Assembly (NCBI GenBank): GCA_029983755.1
Contig: JASBYX010000017.1
Span: forward strand, 1-31,841
From: Anaerovoracaceae bacterium
GTDB lineage: Bacteria; Bacillota; Clostridia; Peptostreptococcales; Anaerovoracaceae
Reading direction: 5' to 3'
DNA: 31,841 nt
How positions within the stretch are numbered: the stretch's first letter is position 1; every line of letters starts with the position of its first letter. The notes under the pieces were generated by a model, which saw only the letters and a program-made list of their open reading frames with translations, searched no databases and was not told the DNA's origin. A program made the position numbers and the translations under genes. Of the stretch, positions 15,428-23,511 are shown one piece after another.

Positions 15428-15973
15428 TTAAGCCTTAGCTCCAGTTTTTCCTTCTTTTCTTCTGATGTACTCATCTTCGTATCTGATACCCTTACCCTTA
15501 TATGGTTCAGGCTTTCTCCAGTCTCTGATGATGGCCGCGTAGTTTCCTACTAGAGCCTTATCAATGCCTTTAACAACAATTGTTGTAGCATCGGCTACCT
15601 CAGTTTCAATTCCTTCAGGATCTTCCATTTCAACAGGGTGAGAGAATCCAAGGTTCATAACCAGATTCTTACCCTTCTTCTCTGCTCCGTAGCCCACTCC
15701 GTTTAGTATCAGCTTCTTCTGAAATCCATCAGTTACACCGATAACCATGTTGTTGAACAGAGCTCTTGCAAGTCCGTGCTGTGCTCTCATGCTTCTTGCA
15801 TCAGACTCTCTTGAGAATACAACCTGCCCATCTTCTACGGCAATCTTGATCTCCGGGCTCAGCTGCTGTGAAAGAGTTCCCTTTGGTCCCTTTACAGTTA
15901 CCACGTTGTTTTCCTTAACATCTACCTCTACTCCGGAAGGTAGCTGTACAGGTTTTAATCCTATTCTTGACAT
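15428..15973 (-). CDS. rplF: Ribosomal protein uL6
   Basis: 181 residues made of two similar domains, as usual: MSRIGLKPVQLPSGVEVDVK starts the first, and VGYGAEKKGKNLVMNLGFSHPVEM opens the second. The C-terminal KPEPYKGKGIRYEDEYIRRK is the conserved rRNA-contacting stretch near the factor-binding site. ATG at 15973 follows the rpsH stop by ten bases, with an AGGAGGT-type site. Confidence 0.98.
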   Translation of the reverse strand: MSRIGLKPVQLPSGVEVDVKENNVVTVKGPKGTLSQQLSPEIKIAVEDGQVVFSRESDARSMRAQHGLARALFNNMVIGVTDGFQKKLILNGVGYGAEKKGKNLVMNLGFSHPVEMEDPEGIETEVADATTIVVKGIDKALVGNYAAIIRDWRKPEPYKGKGIRYEDEYIRRKEGKTGAKA

Positions 15974-15983
15974 ATTCTACCTC

Positions 15984-16382
15984 CTACCAAATATAGCAGA
16001 TTACTTCTCCACCAACGCCTAGCTCTCTGGCCTTTTTGTCGCTTACAACTCCCTTAGAAGAAGAGATGATGGCAACTCCAAGTCCTCCAAGAACCTTAGG
16101 AACTTGATCAGCCTTTGCATAAACCTTCAGGCCCGGTTTAGAAATTTTCTTGATTCCACTGATTACTCTTTCTTTGTTTGCACCATACTTCATATCGATT
16201 TTTATGATGCCCTGTTTATTATCATCGATTTCTTCGAATCCCTTAATGTAGCCTTCTTCAAGCAATATCTCTGCAATGGATTTCTTAATCTTAGATGCAG
16301 GAATATCCACTGTTTCATGACCTACAGTATTGGCATTTCTGATTCTAGTCAGCATATCTGCTATAGGATCTGTCATTGTCAT
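15984..16382 (-). CDS. rpsH: Ribosomal protein uS8
   Basis: 132 residues. MTMTDPIADMLTRIRNANTV is typical of the family, and GGLGVAIISSSKGVVSDKKARELGVGGEV forms the conserved C-terminal rRNA-binding part. In E. coli S8 represses this operon by binding an mRNA mimic near rplE; no such element was recognised here. The ATG at 16382 has AAAGGAG ten bases upstream; the second ATG, two codons later, is less well placed. Confidence 0.97.
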   Translation of the reverse strand: MTMTDPIADMLTRIRNANTVGHETVDIPASKIKKSIAEILLEEGYIKGFEEIDDNKQGIIKIDMKYGANKERVISGIKKISKPGLKVYAKADQVPKVLGGLGVAIISSSKGVVSDKKARELGVGGEVICYIW

Positions 16383-16406
16383 TACAGTAATTCTCCTTTC
16401 TGTGAT

Positions 16407-16592
16407 TTACCAGCTAGCCTTCTTGACACCAGGGATCTCTCCCTTGTAGGCAAGCTCTCTGAAGCATATACGGCAGATACCGTATTTCTTCAATACGGAG
16501 TGTGGCCTTCCACAGATCTTGCATCTGGTATATGCACGTGTTGAAAATTTAGGTTTTCTCTGCTGTTTAACCTTGAGAGATTTCTTAGCCAT
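16407..16592 (-). CDS. rpsN: Ribosomal protein uS14, zinc type
   Basis: 61 residues, the short type Z form found in Firmicutes and other Gram-positives. The four zinc ligands are C24, C27, C40 and C43 in CKIC and CRIC, and the end (ELAYKGEIPGVKKASW) is conserved. The gene lies between rplE and rpsH, its native place, so this is the housekeeping copy and not a zinc-free stand-in. Nine bases separate it from the rplE stop, so it probably relies on coupling with a GGAGG site before the ATG. Confidence 0.98.
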   Translation of the reverse strand: MAKKSLKVKQQRKPKFSTRAYTRCKICGRPHSVLKKYGICRICFRELAYKGEIPGVKKASW

Positions 16593-16601
16593 CTTCCCCT
16601 C

Positions 16602-17144
16602 CTATTTCTCAAACGGCATCCCAAGAAGTGATAGCAGTGCTGCTGCCTCTTCGTCAGTCTTAGCCGTCGTTGTGAATACAATGTTCATGCCTTTAATGGA
16701 CTCAACCTCATCATATCTGATTTCAGGGAAAATAAGCTGCTCCTTGATACCCATGGAGTAATTTCCTCTTCCATCGAATGAATTCTTGCTTACGCCCTTA
16801 AAGTCCCTTACTCTTGGAAGAGAGATGTTGAAGAACTTATCTACGAATTCGTACATATTGTCGCCTCTCAGAGTAACCTTGCAGCCAACAGGCATGCCCT
16901 CTCTAACCTTAAAGTTAGCGATTGATTTTCTTGCCTTGGTCTTTACAGGTCTCTGTCCTGAGATAACAGCCAGTTCCTTAACTGCAGAATCTAGAATCTT
17001 AGCGTTTTCCTTAGCTTCTCCGAGGCCCATGTTGATTGTAACCTTTACAAGCTTTGGAACTTCCATAGGATTCTTATATCCGAACTTCTCCTGAAGTGCC
17101 TTAAACACATCATTCTTGTATGTTTCTCTTAGTCTTGCTGTCAA
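16602..17144 (-). CDS. rplE: Ribosomal protein uL5
   Basis: 180 residues. The family marks are NPMEVPKLVKVTINMGLGEA, GQRPVKTKARKSIANFKVREG and the C-terminal IKGMNIVFTTTAKTDEEAAALL. L5 binds 5S rRNA and touches the P-site tRNA. GGAGG-type site precedes the ATG at 17144, 17 bases after rplX. Length and order are normal. Confidence 0.98.
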   Translation of the reverse strand: MTARLRETYKNDVFKALQEKFGYKNPMEVPKLVKVTINMGLGEAKENAKILDSAVKELAVISGQRPVKTKARKSIANFKVREGMPVGCKVTLRGDNMYEFVDKFFNISLPRVRDFKGVSKNSFDGRGNYSMGIKEQLIFPEIRYDEVESIKGMNIVFTTTAKTDEEAAALLSLLGMPFEK

Positions 17145-17161
17145 AATACTCTCCTCCTTTC

Positions 17162-17467
17162 CTAGTCTATTACGCTACCGCTCTTCTTGGCTACCCTTAC
17201 TTTGTTTCCATCGTTGAAAGTATAGCCTAGTTTGCTAGCTTCTTTTGTCTTTGTATCGTAGTACATAACGTTGGAAACGTCGATAGGTCCCTCAACGTGC
17301 TTGATCTCAGCCTTTGCTTTCTGAGTCTGCTTCTGGTGTTTGGTTTGAACATTTACACCCTCTACGATAACTTTATTTTCCTTAGGAAGTGCCTTAACAA
17401 CCTTCCCAATTTTTCCTTTATCTTTTCCAGCGATTACTACCACCGTATCGTCTTTTCTGATTCGCAT
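17162..17467 (-). CDS. rplX: Ribosomal protein uL24
   Basis: 101 residues. The KOW motif appears at the start (DDTVVVIAGKDKGKIGKVVK), followed by VIVEGVNVQTKHQKQTQ and EGPIDVSNVMYYD. L24 initiates 50S assembly near the tunnel exit. GGGGG upstream of the ATG at 17467 is an acceptable but not perfect site; the rplN stop is 12 bases away. Confidence 0.97.
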   Translation of the reverse strand: MRIRKDDTVVVIAGKDKGKIGKVVKALPKENKVIVEGVNVQTKHQKQTQKAKAEIKHVEGPIDVSNVMYYDTKTKEASKLGYTFNDGNKVRVAKKSGSVID

Positions 17468-17479
17468 ATTAAGAACCCC

Positions 17480-17854
17480 CTATAGAACTTCTGGTGCCAG
17501 TGACACTATCTTCATGAATCCTCTGTCACGGAGCTCTCTTGCAACAGGTCCGAAGATACGAGTGCCCACTGGGCTCTTGTCTTCTTTATCCTTGATGATA
17601 ACTGCAGCATTCTGGTCAAACTTAACATAGCTTCCGTCGGCTCTTCTAGCACCTGTCTTTGATCTAACAACAACAGCTTTAACAACGTCGCCCTTCTTTA
17701 CAACTCCACCAGGAGTAGCATCCTTTACAGCGCACACGATGACATCGCCGATGTTGGCATACTTGCGGCTAGTTCCTCCCAGAACTCTGATGCAAAGGAG
17801 TTCCTTCGCACCTGAATTGTCTGCAACCCTAAGTCTTGATTCAGTCTGTATCAT
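17480..17854 (-). CDS. rplN: Ribosomal protein uL14
   Basis: 124 residues starting MIQTESRLRVADNSGAKELL, the classic L14 N-terminus. The conserved core includes GDVIVCAVKDATPGG and the C-terminal IFGPVARELRDRGFMKIVSLAPEVL. L14 sits at the subunit interface and forms bridge B8. A GGAGG site precedes the ATG, 14 bases after the rpsQ stop. Confidence 0.98.
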   Translation of the reverse strand: MIQTESRLRVADNSGAKELLCIRVLGGTSRKYANIGDVIVCAVKDATPGGVVKKGDVVKAVVVRSKTGARRADGSYVKFDQNAAVIIKDKEDKSPVGTRIFGPVARELRDRGFMKIVSLAPEVL

Positions 17855-17868
17855 GTTCTGGTGCCTCC

Positions 17869-18138
17869 TTACTTAACTTTCTCTACTATTCTAACAAGTC
17901 TCCATCTCTTATCCTTGGACAGAGGTCTTGTTTCCATAATTCTAATCTTATCTCCAACCTCGCACTGGTTCTCTTCGTCGTGAACCTTTACCTTCTTGGT
18001 GCTTTTCATAGCCTTGCCATAAAGAGGGTGTCTTACAAAGTCTTCAATAGCAACTACCACAGTCTTATCCATTTTATCGCTAACTACGATACCAACCTTG
18101 GATTTTCTTCTGTTTCTTTCTACTCTTTCAACTGCCAT
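17869..18138 (-). CDS. rpsQ: Ribosomal protein uS17
   Basis: 89 residues from the ATG at 18138, chosen because GGAGG is eight bases upstream; the GTG two codons earlier overlaps that site. The OB-fold core shows KVGIVVSDKMDKTVVVAIED and KVHDEENQCEVGDKIRIMETRPLSK. S17 helps assemble the 16S 5' domain. It lies 17 bases after rpmC. Confidence 0.97.
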   Translation of the reverse strand: MAVERVERNRRKSKVGIVVSDKMDKTVVVAIEDFVRHPLYGKAMKSTKKVKVHDEENQCEVGDKIRIMETRPLSKDKRWRLVRIVEKVK

Positions 18139-18155
18139 AATCACATCCTCCTTTC

Positions 18156-18359
18156 TTATGCTTCGGCCTTAGCCAATTCCTTCTCACGAATGATGGTCTT
18201 GACTCTAGCAATATCTCTTTTAACTTCCCTCATCTTAACAGGGTTTTCAAGCTGACCTGTTACGTGCTGGAATCTCAGGTTGAATAGCTCCTTCTTCATC
18301 TTGTCAAGTTCAGAAGAAAGCTCGATATCCGTCATCTGTCTGATTTTATTCATTTCCAT
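18156..18359 (-). CDS. rpmC: Ribosomal protein uL29
   Basis: 67 residues, two helices in an antiparallel hairpin: KIRQMTDIELSSELDKMKKE then FNLRFQHVTGQLENPVKMRE and VKRDIARVKTIIREKE. L29 lies at the tunnel exit, where signal recognition particle and trigger factor dock. The ATG at 18359 overlaps the rplP stop (TAATG), implying translational coupling; the ATG two codons later is possible. Confidence 0.96.
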   Translation of the reverse strand: MEMNKIRQMTDIELSSELDKMKKELFNLRFQHVTGQLENPVKMREVKRDIARVKTIIREKELAKAEA

Positions 18360-18787
18360 TACGCTTCACCGCCCTCTTCTAACTGCTTCATGGCAAACTT
18401 GCACTTGATTGGCAACTTGTGGATAGCAAGTCTGATAGCCTCTCTTGCCTGTGCTTCTGTTACACCATCAATTTCAAACATTACTCTGCCCGGCTTAACT
18501 ACTGCTACCCAGTATTCAGGAGCACCTTTACCGGAACCCATTCTTACCTCAGCAGGCTTCTTGGTTACAGGCTTGTGTGGGAAGATTTTGATATAAACCT
18601 TACCGCCTCTTTTTATAGATCTAGTCATAGCAATTCTGGCAGCCTCAATCTGGTTAGATGTAATCCAGCCAGGCTCCTGGGCTACAAGACCGTACTTACC
18701 GTAGGTGATCTTGTTACCTCTAGTTGCTATGCCCTTCATTCTTCCTCTGTGAACTCTCCTACGTTTAACACGTTTTGGCATTAACAT
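18359..18787 (-). CDS. rplP: Ribosomal protein uL16
   Basis: 142 residues beginning MLMPKRVKRRRVHRGRMKG, the usual Firmicute start; GGAGG sits eight bases before the ATG at 18787. The core GLVAQEPGWITSNQIEAARIA and VRMGSGKGAPEYWVAVVKPG are conserved; the loop around 80-90 reaches the peptidyl-transferase centre and A-site tRNA. It ends overlapping rpmC. Confidence 0.98.
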   Translation of the reverse strand: MLMPKRVKRRRVHRGRMKGIATRGNKITYGKYGLVAQEPGWITSNQIEAARIAMTRSIKRGGKVYIKIFPHKPVTKKPAEVRMGSGKGAPEYWVAVVKPGRVMFEIDGVTEAQAREAIRLAIHKLPIKCKFAMKQLEEGGEA

Positions 18788-18811
18788 GGCTCGTTCCTCC
18801 TCTCTTCTTGC

Positions 18812-19696
18812 TTATTCTTCAGTTGATACAGCAGCCTCTTCAGCAGGAGCTTCTGCCTCAACCTGTGGTTCTTCTACCTTAGCAGCAACAGGTCTGATTC
18901 TCTTGTTGACAGCAACTGCGATTTCCTTCTTTCCGAACTTGTCACCACCGCGATCATTTCTTCTGCGGTCGTTTCTTCTTCTGTCTCCGTCCTTGCGCTG
19001 TCTCCTGTCTCTCCTGTTTTCCTTCTTCTCCTCACGAACCGGGCTCTGAAGTCCCTTGTCAAGGATTTCTCCGTGGTTGATCCAAACTTTAACGCCTATC
19101 TTGCCGTAAGTTGTATCAGCCTCAGCGAAACCATAGTCGATGTCCGCTCTAAGAGTGTGTAGAGGAACGTTACCTTCGCTATACTTCTCGCTTCTTGCAA
19201 TTTCAGCTCCGCCAAGTCTTCCGGAGCATAGAATCTTGATACCCTTTGCATTTGCTCTCATTGTATTTCCGATAGCCTGCTTCATAGCTCTTCTGAAGGC
19301 TACTCTTCTTTCTAGAGCCGCTGCAACGCTTTCAGCTGTTAGCTGTGCATCAAGCTCTGCTCTGCTTACTTCTTCAACAGAGATGTGTAGCTTTCCAGGC
19401 TCTCTGCCAGTAAGCTTCACCAGTCCGGCTTTTAGCTCATCGATACCGGCACCGGCTCTTCCTATTACCATGCCGGGCTTGCTTGTCAGGACGGTAACTG
19501 TTAGGTTATCTTCACCTTCACGGGCGATCAGAACCTTAGAAATACCTGCCACGTAGAGCTTTTTCTTAACGTATTCTCTGATTTTCTTATCTTCGATTAG
19601 TAGGTCTGCAAAACCTTTTTTGTCAGCAAACCACTTGGAATTCCAGTCTTTGATAATGCCCACTCTCATGCCATGAGGGCTTACTTTCTGACCCAT
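18812..19696 (-). CDS. rpsC: Ribosomal protein uS3 with long charged C-terminal extension
   Basis: 294 residues, about 70-80 more than the usual 215-225. Residues 1-218 are ordinary S3: MGQKVSPHGMRVGIIKDWNS, the KH domain with VIGRAGAGIDEL (77-88), and the C-terminal DYGFAEADTTYGKIGVKVWI. From about 219 there is an Arg/Asp-rich stretch (RRDRRQRKDGDRRRNDRRR, about 228-246), a basic segment and an Ala/Glu-rich acidic tail, predicted disordered. S3 lines the mRNA entry channel and helps unwind mRNA, so the extension would reach from the 30S head near the entry. The ATG at 19696 has a GGAGG site. No frameshift or fusion domain is visible. Confidence 0.97.
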   Translation of the reverse strand: MGQKVSPHGMRVGIIKDWNSKWFADKKGFADLLIEDKKIREYVKKKLYVAGISKVLIAREGEDNLTVTVLTSKPGMVIGRAGAGIDELKAGLVKLTGREPGKLHISVEEVSRAELDAQLTAESVAAALERRVAFRRAMKQAIGNTMRANAKGIKILCSGRLGGAEIARSEKYSEGNVPLHTLRADIDYGFAEADTTYGKIGVKVWINHGEILDKGLQSPVREEKKENRRDRRQRKDGDRRRNDRRRNDRGGDKFGKKEIAVAVNKRIRPVAAKVEEPQVEAEAPAEEAAVSTEE

Positions 19697-19713
19697 TCAA
19701 TTAACCTCCTGTC

Positions 19714-20049
19714 TTAATCTCTTTCCTTAAGAGTTACGCTTATGTGGCTGCTTCTCTTAAGAATTCTGGATGCCCCACCACGAGCGCCTGCACGCCATCT
19801 CTTCATGGTAGGACCCTGATTTGCACTAACTTCTGCAACGTACAGGTTGTCAGGGTTCATTTCGTGGTTGTTCTCTGCATTAGCTGCGGCAGACATAACA
19901 ACCTTCTCAATGACTTCAGAACCTTTACCTGGCGTAAATTTCAAAATATTCAATGCCTCTTGTAAGTCTTTACCTCTAACCATATCGGCAATTGGTTTAA
20001 GCTTAATAGGAGACATTCTCACGTATTTAGCAACTGCTTTTGCTTCCAT
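19714..20049 (-). CDS. rplV: Ribosomal protein uL22
   Basis: 111 residues. MEAKAVAKYVRMSPIKLKPI, the VRGKDLQEALNILKFTPGKG segment and the C-terminal hairpin MKRWRAGARGGASRILKRSS are conserved; the hairpin lines the peptide exit tunnel near the macrolide site and looks unaltered. AAGGAG lies before the ATG at 20049; 17 bases separate it from rpsS. Confidence 0.98.
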   Translation of the reverse strand: MEAKAVAKYVRMSPIKLKPIADMVRGKDLQEALNILKFTPGKGSEVIEKVVMSAAANAENNHEMNPDNLYVAEVSANQGPTMKRWRAGARGGASRILKRSSHISVTLKERD

Positions 20050-20066
20050 TTTCTTATCTCCTTTTC

Positions 20067-20345
20067 TTACCTTACTTTAGATGACTTATCAGCAGCATGT
20101 CCTCTGTATGTTCTGGTAGGAGCGAACTCTCCAAGTCTGTGTCCTACCATATCTTCTGTGATATATACAGGGATATGTTTTCTACCGTCATGGACAGCGA
20201 TAGTGTGACCCACCATCTGTGGGAAAATTGTAGAAGGCCTTGACCATGTCTTGATAACTTTCTTTTCGTTTGCTGCGTTCATCTCTTCGATGGCCTTAAG
20301 CAGCTTCTTATTTACGAAAGGGCCCTTCTTAAGTGATCTACCCAT
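20067..20345 (-). CDS. rpsS: Ribosomal protein uS19
   Basis: 92 residues starting MGRSLKKGPFVNKKLLKAIE. The conserved IKTWSRPSTIFPQMVGHTIAVHDG and the KHIPVYITEDMVGHRLGEFA segment identify S19, which sits in the 30S head and contacts tRNA through S13. The C-terminal RTYRGHAADKS is standard. GGAAG-type site before the ATG at 20345. Confidence 0.98.
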   Translation of the reverse strand: MGRSLKKGPFVNKKLLKAIEEMNAANEKKVIKTWSRPSTIFPQMVGHTIAVHDGRKHIPVYITEDMVGHRLGEFAPTRTYRGHAADKSSKVR

Positions 20346-20361
20346 TATTTATGCTCCTTCC

Positions 20362-21195
20362 TTATTTCTCGTTTCTCTTCTTAACAATGTATTGGTTAGA
20401 AGACTTATTCTTCTTTCTAGTCTTATATCCAAGAGTTGGCTTACCCCATGGAGTAACAGGAGATTTCCTACCGATAGGAGTTCTACCTTCACCACCACCG
20501 TGTGGGTGATCATTAGGGTTCATTACGGAACCTCTAACTGTAGGTCTGATTCCCATGTGTCTCTTTCTACCTGCCTTACCAATCTGGATGTTAGCGTGGT
20601 CTTCGTTACCAACTTCACCGATTGTTGCTCTGCAGTTCATAAGAACTTTTCTAACTTCTCCGGATGGAAGTCTTACCTGAGCATATTTGCCCTCTTTTGC
20701 CATTAGCTGAGCACCGTTTCCGGCAGATCTTGCCATCTGGCCACCCTTGCCCGGCTTAAGCTCGATGTTGTGAATAACTGTACCAACGGGTATGTTAGCA
20801 ATCGGAAGTGCATTTCCAACCTGGATATCAGCTTCAGGACCTGAGAAAATAACATTTCCGACTTTCAATCCTTCAGGAGCCAGGATGTATCTCTTTTCAC
20901 CGTCTGCGTAAACTATCAATGCAATGTTTGCACTTCTGTTCGGATCGTACTCGATAGTCTTTACAGTTCCAGGAATTCCGTCCTTAGTTCTCTTAAAGTC
21001 GATAATTCTGTACTTGCTTCGAGTACCGCCACCTCTATTTCTTACGGTAATCTTACCTCTGGAGTTTCTTCCGGAGTGCTTCTTCAAGGTTACTGTAAGA
21101 GATTTCTCTGGTTTGCTTGCTGTGATTTCCTCAAATGTGGAAACTGTCATTCCTCTCAAACCAGGAGTTACCGGATTATATTTCTTGATTCCCAT
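20362..21195 (-). CDS. rplB: Ribosomal protein uL2
   Basis: 277 residues, normal length. MGIKKYNPVTPGLRGMTVS begins it, and the catalytic-centre-near NPNDHPHGGGEGRTPIGRKSP near residues 222-242 contains the conserved histidine-glycine motif implicated in peptidyl transfer support. The C-terminal PWGKPTLGYKTRKK is standard. L2 is a central large-subunit rRNA binder. GGACG-type site precedes the ATG. Confidence 0.98.
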   Translation of the reverse strand: MGIKKYNPVTPGLRGMTVSTFEEITASKPEKSLTVTLKKHSGRNSRGKITVRNRGGGTRSKYRIIDFKRTKDGIPGTVKTIEYDPNRSANIALIVYADGEKRYILAPEGLKVGNVIFSGPEADIQVGNALPIANIPVGTVIHNIELKPGKGGQMARSAGNGAQLMAKEGKYAQVRLPSGEVRKVLMNCRATIGEVGNEDHANIQIGKAGRKRHMGIRPTVRGSVMNPNDHPHGGGEGRTPIGRKSPVTPWGKPTLGYKTRKKNKSSNQYIVKKRNEK

Positions 21196-21214
21196 ATCTT
21201 ACGTCCTCCCTAGT

Positions 21215-21505
21215 TTATAGACCCTGGAAGAATTCAATTTCCTTGCTGCCTTCGGTAATTGTAACAATTGCCTTCTTGTAAGCAGCAGTCTTACCCATTG
21301 TTCTTCCCATTCTCTTTACTTTTCCGTCAACGTTCATGAGGTTAACCTTGGCAACTTCTACGCCGAAGATTTCCTCGATAGCATGCTTGACTTCAGTCTT
21401 GTTGGCGTCAACTGCTACCTTAAAAGTGTATTTCCTTTCCTGTGCCTGATCCATGCTCCTCTCAGAGATTACAGGCTTCAGGATTACATCGTATGCAGAT
21501 CTCAT
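21215..21505 (-). CDS. rplW: Ribosomal protein uL23
   Basis: 96 residues. DVILKPVISERSMDQAQERK and YTFKVAVDANKTEVKHAIEE at the start, and KVKRMGRTMGKTAAYKKAIV in the middle, are L23 features. It forms the main docking site for trigger factor and SRP at the tunnel exit. Its ATG shares a base with the rplD stop (TAATG), so the two are coupled. Confidence 0.97.
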   Translation of the reverse strand: MRSAYDVILKPVISERSMDQAQERKYTFKVAVDANKTEVKHAIEEIFGVEVAKVNLMNVDGKVKRMGRTMGKTAAYKKAIVTITEGSKEIEFFQGL

Positions 21506-22128
21506 TATTTGTACACCTCCTGAATCTTCTCAACAGCATCCTTTGTCAAGATAAGGCTTGTGTGGTTCAGGATCTCATAAACATTGAAGCTTCCCACTAG
21601 AGAAGTCCTAATGCCCTTAAGATTAGCTGCAGACTTCACAACGTTTTCGTCCTTGTCGGCCATAACGATGAGAGCCTTCTTCTCAGCCTTGAGATTCTCA
21701 AGAACCTTTATCATTTCCTTTGTCTTTGGTTCCTGGAAAGTTAGCTTATCTACAACGATGATCTCGTTATCAGCAAGCTTTGAAGATAGTGCAGAAAGCA
21801 TTGCCAATCGTCTCACCTTCCTAGGGAGTGTGTATCTATAGCTCCTTGGCTTTGGAGCAAATACCACACCACCACCGATCTGTGAAGGGTCTGTGCTGGA
21901 ACCCTGTCTATGTCTACCGGTTCCTTTCTGACGGAAAGGCTTTCTTCCTCCGCCTCTAACATCGCCTCTTGTCTTAGCAGACTGAGTACCCTGTCTTCTG
22001 TTAGCCAAATAGTTCTTCACTACCGCGTGAACAGCGTATTCATTAGGCTCGATTCCGAAAATAGCATCTGAAAGTTCGATGCTGCCAGCTTCTTCACCGG
22101 CCATGTTTAGCATTTTGATGTTTGCCAT
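21505..22128 (-). CDS. rplD: Ribosomal protein uL4
   Basis: 207 residues. The extended loop shows TRGDVRGGGRKPFRQKGTGR and the segment GGGVVFAPKPRSYRYTLPRK, both highly conserved; this loop lines the exit tunnel. In E. coli L4 also represses the S10 operon through its leader, and whether it does so here is unknown. The ATG at 22128 is preceded by GGAGACG. It overlaps rplW by one base. Confidence 0.98.
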   Translation of the reverse strand: MANIKMLNMAGEEAGSIELSDAIFGIEPNEYAVHAVVKNYLANRRQGTQSAKTRGDVRGGGRKPFRQKGTGRHRQGSSTDPSQIGGGVVFAPKPRSYRYTLPRKVRRLAMLSALSSKLADNEIIVVDKLTFQEPKTKEMIKVLENLKAEKKALIVMADKDENVVKSAANLKGIRTSLVGSFNVYEILNHTSLILTKDAVEKIQEVYK

Positions 22129-22151
22129 TTTTTGCGTCTCCTTTCCGTAGT

Positions 22152-22790
22152 CTATTTATCGTCTTGCCCTTTGACAGCGTACTGAACTTTTACAAGTCCT
22201 CCCTTTCTGCCTGGGACTGCACCCTTTACCAGCAGAAGATTTCTGTCAGCGTCAACTTTTACTAATACTACATTCTGAACTGTTACTGTCTCTCTTCCCA
22301 TTCTTCCAGGGCCCTTATTGCCCTTGAAAACTCTGGATGGGTAAGTAGCTCCGGCAAGAGCTCCGGCCAGTCTCTTGTGCTTAGAACCGTGGCTCATAGG
22401 ACCTCTGTGATGTCCGTGTCTCTTGATGTTACCCTGTGTTCCCTTACCTTTGGAAACGCCTGTAATGTCCAGCTTCTTTCCTTCTTCGAAATCAGCGACA
22501 GTTATCTCCTGTCCAAGCTCGTAGCTCTCGCCATCTTCAAGCCTGAACTCAGTCATATGCTTCTTAAGACCGATTCCACCTTTTGCAAAGTGTCCTCTAA
22601 GAGGCTTAGTCACTCTGTGTTCCTTGGTGTCCTCATAACCGATCTGCACAGCAGCGTAGCCGTCGTTCTCCTCAGTCTTAATCTGAGTAACAACTGCCGG
22701 GCCAGCTTCAATTACAGTTACAGGCACAACTTCTCCTGACTCTGCGAAAATCTGGGTCATGCCAATTTTCTTGCCTAGAATTGCTTTCAT
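22152..22790 (-). CDS. rplC: Ribosomal protein uL3
   Basis: 212 residues starting MKAILGKKIGMTQIFAESGE. The motif HRGPMSHGSKHKRLAGALAG and VFKGNKGPGRMGRETVTVQN form the tip of the loop reaching the peptidyl-transferase centre. It is separated from rpsJ by an unusual 162-base gap. GGAGGAAGAAT precedes the ATG at 22790. Confidence 0.98.
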   Translation of the reverse strand: MKAILGKKIGMTQIFAESGEVVPVTVIEAGPAVVTQIKTEENDGYAAVQIGYEDTKEHRVTKPLRGHFAKGGIGLKKHMTEFRLEDGESYELGQEITVADFEEGKKLDITGVSKGKGTQGNIKRHGHHRGPMSHGSKHKRLAGALAGATYPSRVFKGNKGPGRMGRETVTVQNVVLVKVDADRNLLLVKGAVPGRKGGLVKVQYAVKGQDDK

Positions 22791-22952
22791 ATTCTTCCTC
22801 CTAAATTCTTACAGCGGATTGCTCTGGTTTGACCGTTGTGTCTATGCTACTTCCACGCTACTTTTAAAATTGTATATTTACCGTAGCACAAAGCATAAAG
22901 CACCTGCTGCCCTCTCATGCAATCTTGCTAAGGGAGACTCCCTCGCTTTTAA
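22791..22952 (-). other. Unusually long rpsJ-rplC gap
   Basis: In most Firmicutes this gap is a few tens of bases; here it is 162. It holds an inverted repeat AGGGA-gtc-TCCCT about 12 bases after the rpsJ stop and several short G/C-rich repeats (GCAGCAGGTGC, TTTATGC, TTTGTGC) that could fold. A weak promoter candidate (TTGTGC with 17 bases to TTTAAA) exists. No small gene is credible. It may be a regulatory or processing segment, or just unused sequence. Confidence 0.5.
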
Positions 22953-23267
22953 CTAGTTAAGCTTTATCTCGATGTCTACACCTGCAGGCATGTTGAGACT
23001 TGTAAGCGCATTGGTAGTCTGAACAGTTGCGTTGGTAATGTCAACCAGCCTCTTATGTGTTCTCTGCTCAAACTGTTCTCTGCTGTCCTTATACTTGTGT
23101 ACAGCTCTAAGAATTGTAACAACTTCCTTCTCTGTTGGTAGTGGAATTGGACCGGAAACAGTAGCTCCCGTCTTCTTAGCTGTCTCCACAATCTTTGCAG
23201 CAGACTGATCAAGAAGTGCATGATCATACGCCTTTAGCTTAATTCTGATTTTCTGTAGTTCGCTCAT
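22953..23267 (-). CDS. rpsJ: Ribosomal protein uS10 (NusE)
   Basis: 104 residues. QKIRIKLKAYDHALLDQSA, VSGPIPLPTEKEVVTILRAVHKY and the C-terminal TSLNMPAGVDIEIKLN identify S10. It works in the 30S head and, as NusE, in antitermination complexes with NusB. It is the first gene of the operon; AGGAGG lies before the ATG at 23267 and a 240-base leader precedes it. Confidence 0.98.
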   Translation of the reverse strand: MSELQKIRIKLKAYDHALLDQSAAKIVETAKKTGATVSGPIPLPTEKEVVTILRAVHKYKDSREQFEQRTHKRLVDITNATVQTTNALTSLNMPAGVDIEIKLN

Positions 23268-23511
23268 TTCTTCCTCCTATTTTTGTACTGTTTTCGCTAT
23301 GCTTGTACAAGGGAACTCGCTTCTTCCCAAGGCTTTGGCGGTTTTTCGTGAGATATTAATCCGTCGTTACACCTTGCCGTGCGTTTCTTTGATTTGTGCA
23401 CAGAACAAAAGTAAGCGAATACCTTCGCCCCCGATCTCGTAGGGACTTCTCAGCAGAAATTACCTGATAGCTCAGCAACTTCCTGCTTCTTCGCCTAAAG
23501 CAAGCCTTATA
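23268..23511 (-). other. Leader of the ribosomal superoperon
   Basis: About 240 bases between the predicted transcription start and rpsJ, with no credible gene. Visible hairpins include GCGAA-ggta-TTCGC, GGGAA-n8-TTCCC and TTGTAC-n16-GTACAA near the rpsJ start. No similarity to the E. coli L4-binding leader was recognised. Length and structure are compatible with translational or attenuation control, but this is inference. Confidence 0.45.

Noticed and set aside
16407..16592. S14 as a zinc-independent paralogue.
   Set aside because: All four cysteine ligands are present and the gene is in its native operon position.
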